A DNA stretch of 64,000 nucleotides from positions 1-64,000 of the forward strand of contig LJHW01000002.1 in the NCBI GenBank assembly GCA_001295865.1. Reading direction: 5' to 3'. The position numbers and the translations under genes were made by a program. The notes beneath the pieces are model-generated. The model was not told the DNA's origin. It saw nothing but the letters and a program-made list of their open reading frames with translations, and ran no database searches. Shown here piece after piece: positions 20,720 to 29,062 of this stretch (its first letter is position 1; every line of letters begins with the position of its first letter). Source of the stretch: a beta proteobacterium AAP65 (GTDB lineage: Bacteria; Pseudomonadota; Gammaproteobacteria; Burkholderiales; Burkholderiaceae_C).

Positions 20720-21771
20720 CGGCGCCTTCGTCGTCGCTGCGCGGCGCCGGGCCGCGCGCCTTGCATGCCTTGCGCCTGGCGCCCGCCGCCTGGTTGCAGC
20801 GTGTGGCCTCGGCACAGCCGCCGCTGGGCGGCCTGGCCTGGGGCTGGCAGGGGCCGCAGGCCGACGAGGCCGCCGATCTCGCTGGCCTGGCACCGCTGCA
20901 AACCCCGCTGCTGGGTGGCACGGCGCCCTGGGTCGACGCCTGGTGCAGCGAGGCCGGTTCCTTGCAGAGCGGCCGCAACGGTGCCGTGCAGTGGTTGAGC
21001 GATGGCGACTGGGCCTTCGGCCACCTGCACCTGCCCGAAGCCGAAGGTGCGCTGCAGGCCACCGCCTACCGCGCCTACCGCGATGTCTTCGCGGCCCTGC
21101 AAGCCTGCGGCTGCCCGCAGGTGCTGCGCCTGTGGAACTACCTGCCGCGCATCAATGCCGACGGCGGCGGCCTGGAGCGCTACCGCCAGTTCAACATCGG
21201 CCGCCAGCAGGCCTTCATCGACGCGGGGCGCGACGCCTTCGAGGGCGCGCCTGCCGCCTGCGCCTTGGGCACGGCAGGCGAGGGTGCCGGGGGGCTGAGC
21301 ATCCGTTTCCTGGCCGGGCGCGTGGCGCCGCAGCCGGTGGACAACCCGCGGCAGGTGCCTGCCTACCGCTACAGCACGGCCTACGGCCCGCGTGCGCCCA
21401 CCTTCTCGCGCGCGGCCCTGGCCGAGGCCGGCGGCGGGCGCGTGCTGCTGCTGGTGTCGGGCACGGCCAGCATCGTGGGTGAACACACCGTGCACGAGGG
21501 TGAACTGGTGGCGCAGACGCAGGAAACCCTGCGCAACCTGCAGGCCGTCATCGACAGCGCGCACCGCGGCAGCAGCGCCCGCTACACGCTGGCCGACCTG
21601 CAACCCACTGTCTATGTGCGCCACGCGGCCGACGCCAGCGCTGTGCAGGCCGTGCTGGCGCAGGCCGTGCCGGCCTGGACCGATGCGCCCTGTGTGCAGG
21701 CCGACATCTGCCGCGCCAACCTGCTGGTGGAGATCGAAGCCCACGCCTTCGCGCCCGGGGCGCTGGCTTGA
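20716..21771 (+). CDS. xanB2: Chorismatase, FkbO/Hyg5/XanB2 family (hydroxybenzoate-forming)
   Basis: A 351-residue enzyme of the chorismatase family that hydrolyses chorismate with loss of pyruvate. Diagnostic stretches are LRLWNYLPRIN, ERYRQFNIGRQQAFIDAG and the late YRYSTAYGPRAPTFSRAAL, then VSGTASIVGEHTVHEG, all typical of XanB2/Hyg5/FkbO. In Xanthomonas, XanB2 gives 3- and 4-hydroxybenzoate, feeding xanthomonadin and ubiquinone. Which product forms here depends on a few active-site residues and cannot be decided by eye. It overlaps the halogenase (ATGA) and the next gene (TTGA). It replaces the aromatic ammonia-lyase seen in some aryl-polyene clusters. Confidence 0.88.
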   Translation: MTAPSSSLRGAGPRALHALRLAPAAWLQRVASAQPPLGGLAWGWQGPQADEAADLAGLAPLQTPLLGGTAPWVDAWCSEAGSLQSGRNGAVQWLSDGDWAFGHLHLPEAEGALQATAYRAYRDVFAALQACGCPQVLRLWNYLPRINADGGGLERYRQFNIGRQQAFIDAGRDAFEGAPAACALGTAGEGAGGLSIRFLAGRVAPQPVDNPRQVPAYRYSTAYGPRAPTFSRAALAEAGGGRVLLLVSGTASIVGEHTVHEGELVAQTQETLRNLQAVIDSAHRGSSARYTLADLQPTVYVRHAADASAVQAVLAQAVPAWTDAPCVQADICRANLLVEIEAHAFAPGALA

Positions 21772-22541
21772 AGGCGGTGGCGCGCTGGCTGCTGCTGCCG
21801 CTGCAATGGCTGGCACTGCAGCAGATGCTGCTGTTTCTGGGCCTGGGCTCGCTGCTGTGGAATGCGGTGGCCCTGCTGCTCTACCCGCTGTTGCCGCGCG
21901 CCAGGGGGCGGCGCATCGGGCGTGCGGCCATCGCTGCCGGCTACCGGCTCTTCTGGTGGATGGCCCGCGTGGCCGGCATGATGCGCCTGCACTCGCAGCC
22001 GCTGGACAGGCTGCGCGACGAGCCCGGGCTCATCGTCGTGGCCAACCACCCCAGCATGCTCGACGCGATGATGCTGGTGGCGCGCCTGCCGCGCAGCGCC
22101 TGCATCATGAAAGCCAGCCTGATGCGCAACCCCTTCCTCGCGCCCGGCGCGCGGCTGGCCCGCTACCTGCGCAACGATTCGCCGCGCGGGCTGGTGCGCC
22201 TGGCGGTGCAAGACCTGCAGCAAGGCGGGCAGCTGGTGCTGTTCCCGGAGGGCACACGCACCACGGTGCCGCCCGTCAACCCCTTCCGCGGCGGTGTGTC
22301 GCTGATCGCCAAGCGCGCCGGCGTGCCCATCCAGACGGTGTTCATCGACACCCACTCGCCCTACCTGTGCAAGGGTTGGCCGCTGTGGCGGCTGCCGCCG
22401 CTGCCCATCGAGTTCACGGTGCGCCTGGGCCGGCGCTTCGAGCCTTCTGAAGACCCGGCCGCGCAGCTGCGCGAGCTGGAAGCCTATTTCGCGGCGGGTG
22501 TGCGCCAGACGCCGCCGCTGCCTGGAAACTGCACCCCATGA
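21768..22541 (+). CDS. 1-acyl-sn-glycerol-3-phosphate acyltransferase-like (PlsC family)
   Basis: A 257-residue membrane-bound acyltransferase with an N-terminal hydrophobic region (about residues 8-45), the HX4D motif in NHPSMLDAMM and the glycerolipid-binding FPEGTRTTVPP. The start is a TTG overlapping the chorismatase stop (TTGA); no closer ATG fits. PlsC-like enzymes recur in aryl-polyene and flexirubin clusters and are thought to attach the polyene to a lipid anchor. Substrate is not determinable here. Confidence 0.85.
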   Translation: MKAVARWLLLPLQWLALQQMLLFLGLGSLLWNAVALLLYPLLPRARGRRIGRAAIAAGYRLFWWMARVAGMMRLHSQPLDRLRDEPGLIVVANHPSMLDAMMLVARLPRSACIMKASLMRNPFLAPGARLARYLRNDSPRGLVRLAVQDLQQGGQLVLFPEGTRTTVPPVNPFRGGVSLIAKRAGVPIQTVFIDTHSPYLCKGWPLWRLPPLPIEFTVRLGRRFEPSEDPAAQLRELEAYFAAGVRQTPPLPGNCTP

Positions 22542-23314
22542 ACGCCGTGTCTGCCACGCACCTGGTGCTGATCCCCAGCTACAACACCGGCGAGCAGGTC
22601 TACGCCACCGTGCGTGCCGCGCGCGCGCAATGGGCGCCGGTGTGGGTGGTGGTGGACGGCAGCACCGACGGCACGGCCGAAGGCCTGCAAACGATGGCCG
22701 CAGCCGACCCTGGCCTGCGCGTGTGGGTGCTGCCGCAGAACAGCGGCAAAGGGTCGGCCGTGCTGCACGGTCTGCAGCAGGCCCAGGCCGCCGGCTACAC
22801 CCACGCGCTGGCCATGGACAGCGATGGCCAGCACCCGGCCGACCTCATCCCGGCTTTCATGCGGGCCTCCATCGCCCGCCCCGACACCATGGTGCTCGGC
22901 CGTCCGGTCTTCGACGCCAGCGCGCCGCTGCTGCGCGTGCGCGGCCGGCGCGTCTCGAACTGGTGGACCAACCTCGAGACCCTGGGCGCCGGCGTGGCCG
23001 ATTCGCTCTACGGCTTCCGCGTCTACCCCGTGGCCGCGCTGGCTGCCGTGATGCAGCGCCAGCCCTGGATGCGGCGCTTTGACTTCGACACCGAGGCCGT
23101 GGTGCGCCTGGCCTGGCGCGGCATCAAGCCGGTGAATCTGGATGCGCCGGTGAAGTACCTGCGTGCCGACGAAGGTGGCGTTTCGCACTTCCGCTACGGC
23201 CGCGACAACGTGCTGCTGAGCTGGATGCACACGCGGCTGATGGTGGAGTTCGTGCTGCGCCTGCCGGCGCTGCTGTGGCGCAAGGCGCGGGGGCTGCCAC
23301 CTTTCCAGGTCTGA
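22538..23314 (+). CDS. Glycosyltransferase family 2
   Basis: A 258-residue GT-A fold enzyme. The nucleotide-binding start is LVLIPSYNTGEQV and VVVDGSTDGTAE; the DXD-like metal motif is AMDSDGQHPADLIP; the acceptor region has DFDTEAVVRLAWRG. There are no transmembrane helices apart from a hydrophobic C-terminal helix. It overlaps the PlsC-like gene by ATGA and is last in the halogenase operon. GT2 genes are regular members of aryl-polyene clusters, suggesting a glycosylated lipid headgroup for the pigment (inference). Confidence 0.88.
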   Translation: MNAVSATHLVLIPSYNTGEQVYATVRAARAQWAPVWVVVDGSTDGTAEGLQTMAAADPGLRVWVLPQNSGKGSAVLHGLQQAQAAGYTHALAMDSDGQHPADLIPAFMRASIARPDTMVLGRPVFDASAPLLRVRGRRVSNWWTNLETLGAGVADSLYGFRVYPVAALAAVMQRQPWMRRFDFDTEAVVRLAWRGIKPVNLDAPVKYLRADEGGVSHFRYGRDNVLLSWMHTRLMVEFVLRLPALLWRKARGLPPFQV

Positions 23315-23327
23315 GCCTGGCGCTGCT

Positions 23328-24998
23328 TCAGGCGGCCAAGGCCTCAGCGCTGGGGAAGAGCAGGCTCATCGCCGGCTTCTCCATCGCGTGCGGCGGCAGC
23401 AGCGCGGCCAGCGCACTGCCGTCCAGCCCGGGGTGCTCTTGCAGGCCGCGCTGCAGCAGCTCGCCGGCCAGTTGCTGCAGCGTCAGTGCCGCTTGGCGGA
23501 TGCGCTCACGGAACGCGGCGTCGCTGAGGTTCTGATCGTGCAGGCTGCGGTTGAGCTCCACGAACCAGGGCACCGAGGCCTGGTCCAGCATCACGGGCAG
23601 GTTGCGGCGCTGGCTCACCTGGCCCCAGGCGCGCAGGAAGTGCTGCACCTCCACGTTGAGCTGCTGGCACACGGCCAGTTCGTCGCGCAGGTGGCCCAGC
23701 GAGGCCAGGTCGGTCAGGCGCTGCTGGCAGAACATCTGGGCCAGCACGCTCCAGTAGTAGGTGTAGTCCCAGATCACCTTGGTGGGCAGCACCTCGGGGT
23801 CGCCGAACAGACCGTACTGGTCGACGTAAAGCGCCAGCGTGCTGTCGTAGAAGCTGCGGAAGACCTGCTCGTAGATCTGCGTGTGCGCGGCCAGGCGCTG
23901 GCCGGCGCGGTCGCGCGCAATGAGCTCGGTGATGTAGGTGTTGCCGATGGCGATGAAATCGCTGCCCGGCGAGTAGAAGGGGTCGAGGAAACGCCCGGCC
24001 TCGCCGGCCAGCGCCCAGCGGTGTTCGCTGAACACTTGGGTGCAGTCGTAGCTAAAGCGCTTGAAGAAGGCGAAGTCCTGCAGCTTGTCGCGCTTGCCGT
24101 CGAGGTCGTCGAAGAGCGCCGGCTGGAACTCGCGCAGCCATTCCATCGCGTTCTCAAAGTTGTTCATGCGCTCCAGCGGGTGGTACTTCGGGTCGGCCAC
24201 GATGCCCACCGAATGCGAACCCGAGGCCAGCGGGATCAGCCACACCCAGTAGCCCGCGCCCACCAGGTGGTTGGTGCTGAGCCAGCGTGTAGGCGTGACG
24301 CAGCGCTCGCGCCAGGCCTTGGCCGCTTCTTCGTTACCGGCTTCGTCGCTTTCCAGCGGCCAGCCGTCGAGGTGGATGCGGTCGCTGATGCGGAACCACA
24401 CCGCGTGCGCCGCGTGCGCGTTCTCGCGCGCCAGGCCCAGCTTCTTCTTGATGAGGCCGGCGCGGCCGCAGGCGTCCACCACCCAGCGGGTTTGCGTCTG
24501 CTGCAGCTCGCCGCCGGCGCGCTGCCAGTGCACGGTGTGCGGGCTGCCGTCTTCGCTGAGCTCGATCTGGCGCACCATGGCTTCGTCGACGAAACGGATG
24601 CCGCGGCGCTGGCATTCCTCACCGAGGAAGTTCTCGAAAATGCCGCGGTCGATCTGGTAGCTGGGCACCGGCAGCGGGCGGCTGGCGCCGAGCTCGGTGA
24701 CGCGGTGCAGATCGCGCCGGCCTTCGCTGAAGAAGAAGCGGAAGCCGAACTTGCGCAGTTGCTGGCCTTGCAGGTGCTCGCGCAGGCCGAGGGTGTGCTC
24801 GAAGTAATGCGCGCCGATCTCCACGCTGCTCTCGCCCACCTTGTGCGCGGCCAGCGGCACGGGGTGGGGGCGGCGTTCCAGCACCAGCACGTCCAGGTCG
24901 GGCAGGCGCTGGCGCAGTTGCAGGGCCAGGGTCATGCCGGCGAGGCCGCCGCCCATGATCAGCACGTCGGGCGGGGTGGTGAGGGTGTCGGTGTGCAT
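23328..24998 (-). CDS. Second FAD-dependent halogenase-like protein (tryptophan-halogenase family)
   Basis: A 556-residue flavoprotein. The FAD motif is VLIMGGGLAGMTLA (residues 12-25), then HKVGESSVEIG. Lys83 in LRKFGFRFF is at the catalytic-lysine position, and WVWLIP (251-256) is the WxWxIP halogenase motif; FLDPFYSPGSD (337-347) follows the FxDPxxSxGxD pattern. It is about 100 residues longer than the first halogenase-like protein, with a helical C-terminal region of unclear role. It is last in a leftward operon with KS, KS-like factor and hydrolase. Halogenation, or another flavin-dependent oxidation of the polyene or ring, is plausible; activity is unproven. Confidence 0.78.
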   Translation of the reverse strand: MHTDTLTTPPDVLIMGGGLAGMTLALQLRQRLPDLDVLVLERRPHPVPLAAHKVGESSVEIGAHYFEHTLGLREHLQGQQLRKFGFRFFFSEGRRDLHRVTELGASRPLPVPSYQIDRGIFENFLGEECQRRGIRFVDEAMVRQIELSEDGSPHTVHWQRAGGELQQTQTRWVVDACGRAGLIKKKLGLARENAHAAHAVWFRISDRIHLDGWPLESDEAGNEEAAKAWRERCVTPTRWLSTNHLVGAGYWVWLIPLASGSHSVGIVADPKYHPLERMNNFENAMEWLREFQPALFDDLDGKRDKLQDFAFFKRFSYDCTQVFSEHRWALAGEAGRFLDPFYSPGSDFIAIGNTYITELIARDRAGQRLAAHTQIYEQVFRSFYDSTLALYVDQYGLFGDPEVLPTKVIWDYTYYWSVLAQMFCQQRLTDLASLGHLRDELAVCQQLNVEVQHFLRAWGQVSQRRNLPVMLDQASVPWFVELNRSLHDQNLSDAAFRERIRQAALTLQQLAGELLQRGLQEHPGLDGSALAALLPPHAMEKPAMSLLFPSAEALAA

Positions 24999-25023
24999 GG
25001 GGTGGGTACAGCAGGTGGGGCGC

Positions 25024-25866
25024 TCAGGCGCCCGGTGAGCGGATTGTGCGCAAGCGCAGCAGGCCCGCGGGGCCCAGGGGCAGAGCGAAGGTTTCGGCCG
25101 CGTCGGCGGCGGGCGCCTCCAGCCGCGCCAGCGCTTCGAAGAGCGGCAGCGCATCGGCCATCGCATTGCCAGCCAGGGCCATCGCGGCGGCGCTGCGCAG
25201 CGGCGGCAGCGCTGCCGTGTCTGGGGCCACGGCCCATTCCAGCGTGGCGACGGTGCTGGCGCTGGGTGCCGGCGCCAGCACCAGTGCCACGCCCAGCAGG
25301 CCGCGGCTGCGCGTGACGGAGGCCAGCGCGCCGCGCGCATCAGTGTCGAAGCCGGCCAGCAGCACCGGCCGCTGCTCGGTGAGGGCCTGCGTGGCGGCTT
25401 CCAGCAGGCCCAGCGCGAAGCTGGCCTCGTACCCGGCCACGGCGCTGCTGGGCGCGTGGCAGCCCGTGGCCATGGCCCAGTAGCCCGAGGCGGCGTTGTG
25501 CACCGAGTGGTGGAAGCGTGTGGGCGAGAGCAGCGCGGGGTCGGCCGCGAGCGTGCTGCACAGCGCGTCGACGATGGCGAGGTCGCCATGCGCCGAGGTG
25601 AAGACGCTGGCCAGTGTGGCCGCGTCGCGCCCCGCAGCCGCCACGGCGGCAGCGGCCACTTCCAGCGCCACCAGCACGCCGTCGGGTGCGCGGCGGCGTT
25701 CGTTGGCCGCCAGCAGGGCGGGGCTGGGGCGGGTGGCGGGCGCGGCCTCGCTGGCAGGTGGCGCTTCGCCCCGCAACGCCGGTGCGGCACAGGCCCAGCC
25801 GGGCAGGGCGGGTGCCCACAGCGCCGGGCCTTCGATGTAGAGGCGGTGCATGGCGGGCGTGCTCAT
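25024..25866 (-). CDS. Ketosynthase-like chain-length factor (PF13723 type)
   Basis: A 280-residue protein resembling the N-terminal half of a ketosynthase: the RFHHSVHNAASGYWAMATG segment is characteristic of the Ketoacyl-synt_2 family. Where an active KS has its cysteine (TACSSSA), this protein reads SSAVAGYEASFALG, with no cysteine. It is therefore a likely non-catalytic partner that sets chain length, comparable to ApeC of aryl-polyene PKSs. It overlaps the upstream full-length KS by four bases (ATGA), supporting a KS-CLF heterodimer. Confidence 0.85.
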   Translation of the reverse strand: MSTPAMHRLYIEGPALWAPALPGWACAAPALRGEAPPASEAAPATRPSPALLAANERRRAPDGVLVALEVAAAAVAAAGRDAATLASVFTSAHGDLAIVDALCSTLAADPALLSPTRFHHSVHNAASGYWAMATGCHAPSSAVAGYEASFALGLLEAATQALTEQRPVLLAGFDTDARGALASVTRSRGLLGVALVLAPAPSASTVATLEWAVAPDTAALPPLRSAAAMALAGNAMADALPLFEALARLEAPAADAAETFALPLGPAGLLRLRTIRSPGA

Positions 25867-27119
25867 GCGCGGGCCTCCGCGGCGCGACCGAAGACCAGCA
25901 CGGCGTTGTTGCCGCCGAAGCCGAAGGAATGCGTCGCGGCGTAGCGCACCGCGCCTGATGCTGGCTCCAGGCGCAGCTGCTTTGCGAAGACGGGACCGAA
26001 AGCCGGGTCGGCGACCGGCGTGTGTACCGAGCCGGCCCGCGTGCCGTGCTGCAGCGCGACGAGGCAGACCACCGCCTCCAGCAGCCCCGCCGCGCCCATG
26101 GTGTGTCCCGTCAGCCCCTTGGTGGCGCAGGCGTGCACCGTGGGCGCGTAGCGGCGTGCCACGAGCGCGGCTTCCACCGCGTCGTTGGCCGGCGTGGCGG
26201 TGCCGTGCAGGTTGAGGAAATCGATGGTCTCGGCGTGCAGCCCGGCGCGGGCCAGCGCGGCGTCCAGCGCGAGTTCCGCGCCCAGGCCCTGCGGGTGCGG
26301 GGCCGACATGTGGTGGGCGTCGTTGGCCTCGCCATCCCCCAGCAGGCACAGCGCTTCGGCGGGCGTCGCCGCCTCGTGCCGCTGCAGCAGCACGAAGGCC
26401 GCGGCCTCGCCCAGGCTGATGCCTTGGCGCGCCGCACCGAAAGGCTGGCAGGGCGACGGCGCCACCAGCCCCAGCGAGCGGAAGCCGAAGAGCAAGCTGG
26501 CGCTGAGCGCTTCCACGCCGGCCACCACCACGGCATCCACCACGCCGGCCTGCAGCCAGCGCCGCGCGCTGCCGCAGGCCTTGGCGCTGGAAGAGCAGGC
26601 CGTGGACACCGTCACCGCCGGCCCTTGCAGGCCCAGCGCCTGCTGCACGAATGCGGCCAGCGCGTGCGGCGTGTTCAGGCGCGGGTTGCGGCGGCCGGCG
26701 GGGAAACCGCCGGCGGCATCGAGTTGGCGGTAGGCGGCTTCCGAATCGCCGATGGTCGAGGCCGAGGTGCCCAGCACCAGGCCGACGCGGGCCGCGCCCC
26801 AGCGCTCACGTGCGGCCGCCACGGCCGTGATGAAGCCGTCTTGCTGCAGCGCTTGGAACGCCAAGCGGGTGGGGCGGCAGTCCCAGCTCGCCAGTGGCAG
26901 CGGCAGGGGGGCAGCCGCCAGCGCGTCCAGCGCACCGGCCCAGGCTTCGGGCACGGTGGCCGTGCCGGCCCAGGCGGGGGGTGCATCGGCTTGCAGCGCC
27001 TGCAGGCCGCTGGTGTTGCTGCGCAGCGCATCGCTCAGCGCGGCCAGGCCCACGCCCGCCGCGCAGGACGCCGTGTGCGCCGCCACCACCAGCGGCGGCA
27101 TGGGCTGAACCGCGGTCAT
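25863..27119 (-). CDS. Beta-ketoacyl-ACP synthase (partner of the 25024-25866 factor)
   Basis: A 418-residue ketosynthase with a complete active site: VSTACSSSAKACGSA (cysteine), NLHGTATPANDAVEA and TKGLTGHTMGAAG (two histidines and the lysine), and a THSFGFGGNNAVL C terminus. The N-terminal ~70 residues are Ala/Pro-rich and divergent. It lies between an alpha/beta hydrolase and the chain-length-factor-like gene with ATGA overlaps on both sides. The aryl-polyene ApeO-type extending KS is the closest functional analogue. Confidence 0.92.
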   Translation of the reverse strand: MTAVQPMPPLVVAAHTASCAAGVGLAALSDALRSNTSGLQALQADAPPAWAGTATVPEAWAGALDALAAAPLPLPLASWDCRPTRLAFQALQQDGFITAVAAARERWGAARVGLVLGTSASTIGDSEAAYRQLDAAGGFPAGRRNPRLNTPHALAAFVQQALGLQGPAVTVSTACSSSAKACGSARRWLQAGVVDAVVVAGVEALSASLLFGFRSLGLVAPSPCQPFGAARQGISLGEAAAFVLLQRHEAATPAEALCLLGDGEANDAHHMSAPHPQGLGAELALDAALARAGLHAETIDFLNLHGTATPANDAVEAALVARRYAPTVHACATKGLTGHTMGAAGLLEAVVCLVALQHGTRAGSVHTPVADPAFGPVFAKQLRLEPASGAVRYAATHSFGFGGNNAVLVFGRAAEARA

Positions 27120-27919
27120 GCGGCGGGTGCGGCCGCGCAGCGGCTGTTGGCCAGCAGGCCTTGGTCGAGCCAGGCTTGCCACAGCGCGCGCCAAGCCGGC
27201 CAGTCGTGGCCGCCCGGTGCGGTGCGCACGCGCTCGGCCGGCAGCAGTTCGGCAAAACGCCGGTGTGCGCCAGCGAAGCGGTCGTCGACGCCGTAACCCA
27301 GGTGCACGGGCGGCAGCTTCGGGGCCGGGTCTGTGAAGGCGCGCCAGAGCTCGCGGTCGAGTTCGTCGCTGGCGTCGGGCGGGCTGGCGTCCTGACCCGC
27401 TGCGCGCCAGGCACGCGGGCCGCCGGCTGCTTCGATCTCCTGCGTCAGCCGGCGCGGGCCGAGGTAGGGCGCCAGGGCCAGCACACCGTCGATCTCGTTG
27501 CCGTGGCGCACCGCGTACCCTAGCGCGCCGAAGCCGCCCAGCGAGATGCCCACCAGCCACACGCGGCGGTAGCCCTGCGCGCGCGCCGGTTGCACCACCT
27601 CTTCGCGCAGGCGGCGGAGCACGCTGCGGTCGCTGAAGTAGCCGAGGTGGCTGTCGACGATCAGCACATCGGCGTTGATGCCGCGCTCGCGCAGCGCCTG
27701 CGGGAAGCCGGCCTCCACGAACTCGGGCGGGCGGCTGTAGGCGCCGGGCAGCATCACCACCAGGGTGTCGGAACGGCCGGGGCAGGGCCCGGGCAGGCGC
27801 AGGGTGTCCATGCGGGGAAGCACAGGCGGCACCAGCAGTGCGCAGGCGCCCAGGCCGGTGACGGAGAACGCAGCCGCGCCCAGCATCAGCAAGCGGCGGC
27901 GGGGCCTGGGGGTGGGCAT
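27116..27919 (-). CDS. Alpha/beta-hydrolase lipoprotein
   Basis: A 267-residue hydrolase with a lipoprotein signal peptide: basic PRPRRRLLML, hydrophobic core, and lipobox LGAC (cysteine about residue 26). The nucleophile elbow is VGISLGGFGALGY; a catalytic histidine is probably in PGGHDWPAW. It is the first gene of the leftward KS operon and overlaps the KS by ATGA. No stand-alone hot-dog thioesterase (ApeK-like) is seen in the cluster, so this protein could release or trim the polyene, but its predicted location outside the cytoplasm argues for work on the exported product. Both are inference. Confidence 0.75.
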   Translation of the reverse strand: MPTPRPRRRLLMLGAAAFSVTGLGACALLVPPVLPRMDTLRLPGPCPGRSDTLVVMLPGAYSRPPEFVEAGFPQALRERGINADVLIVDSHLGYFSDRSVLRRLREEVVQPARAQGYRRVWLVGISLGGFGALGYAVRHGNEIDGVLALAPYLGPRRLTQEIEAAGGPRAWRAAGQDASPPDASDELDRELWRAFTDPAPKLPPVHLGYGVDDRFAGAHRRFAELLPAERVRTAPGGHDWPAWRALWQAWLDQGLLANSRCAAAPAA

Positions 27920-28080
27920 GGCGATCCTGTGGCGGGGGTGGAGGGCAGGGCGGCCGATGGTATCGGCATGGCCGGCCGCCGCGGGCCTGCACGGGTTTCG
28001 GCGGGCCGCTATCGTGCGGCGGTGCTGCCCGGATCCGTCGGCCATCTTGCTGCCGGATGCCAGAGGGCGCGCGAGCCCCG

Positions 28081-29034
28081 ATGCCTGCCGATCTTCCCTG
28101 CAACGCCATCCGCACGGTGGCGGCCCCCAGTCTCCCTCGCCGCCGCCTGCTGCTGGCCGGCGCGGCCCTGCCCCTGGTGGGCGTGGCCGGGCTCACGGGT
28201 TGCGGCACGCCGCTGCCGCTGGCCCTGCCCGGCGCGCCCACGCACGACCCCGCGGCCGAGCGCCTGCTGCAGCAGAGCGCCGACGAGCACGGCTGGGCCG
28301 CCTACCGCCAGCTGACCGACATCAACGTGCGCTACGACGGCGCCTGGCGGCCGCTGATCGACCGCATCCAGCCCGTGGTGGTGGACAAGGCCTACCGCGG
28401 CTGGTCTGAAGAGCGGCTGATGCCGCAGGCCGGCGTGGTGGCGCAGGCCTACACCGGCCCGACGGGCCAGAAACACGTGTGGTGGCGGCGCGGCGACGGC
28501 AGCGCGCAGCGGCCCGGCGAGGTGGCCGTGTGGTACGGCGGCCAGCCCAGCAGCAATGCCGACACCTTGACCGCTTCGGCGCTGGTGGCCGAAGCCTACG
28601 GCCTGTTTCTGCTCGGCCCGCTGTGGCTGGCCGGCCAGGGCCACGTGATGCAGATGGGCGGCACGGCGCGTGTGCACGGCCGCGCCTGCCGCGTGGTGCA
28701 GGTGTGGAAGCGCCCGGGCCTGGGCCGCGTGGCGCTGGACCGCGTGGCGGTGTTCATCGACGCCGACCTCGGCATCACGCGGCGCGTGCAGTTCACGCTG
28801 GAAGGTTTTGCCAGCACCCAGGGCGCGGTGGCCGAGACCGACAGCCTGGAGCACGAGCGCCGGTTCGGCGTGCTGTGGCCGGTGCGCAGCTACGAAGAAG
28901 TGGTGCACCCGCTGCGCGTGCCGGCGCACGACTGGCACATCACGGGGCTGGACGTGAACCGCGGCTACGACGCGGCGGCGCTGCGCGGGCCGGTGTTCAC
29001 GGGCGCGGCGGCGGCGCCGGCGGCGAAGCTGTGA
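28081..29034 (+). CDS. Predicted lipoprotein of unknown function
   Basis: A 317-residue protein. After an N-terminal region ending in RRR, a hydrophobic stretch leads to lipobox LTGC, so a lipid-anchored mature protein is expected. The body has recurring Trp/Tyr/Arg beta-strand-like segments (LTDINVRYDGAWRPLIDR, VVQVWKRPGLGRVALDR, HDWHITGLDVNRGYD). I do not recognise the family; the strand-rich pattern is reminiscent of LolB-type folds, but this is weak. It stands alone on the plus strand amid leftward cluster genes. Start is uncertain: ATG at 28081 is preferred, ATG at 28057 is also in frame. Confidence 0.6.
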   Translation: MPADLPCNAIRTVAAPSLPRRRLLLAGAALPLVGVAGLTGCGTPLPLALPGAPTHDPAAERLLQQSADEHGWAAYRQLTDINVRYDGAWRPLIDRIQPVVVDKAYRGWSEERLMPQAGVVAQAYTGPTGQKHVWWRRGDGSAQRPGEVAVWYGGQPSSNADTLTASALVAEAYGLFLLGPLWLAGQGHVMQMGGTARVHGRACRVVQVWKRPGLGRVALDRVAVFIDADLGITRRVQFTLEGFASTQGAVAETDSLEHERRFGVLWPVRSYEEVVHPLRVPAHDWHITGLDVNRGYDAAALRGPVFTGAAAAPAAKL

Positions 29035-29062
29035 GGCCGGGCCGGCGGGTGGCTGGTGGCGG

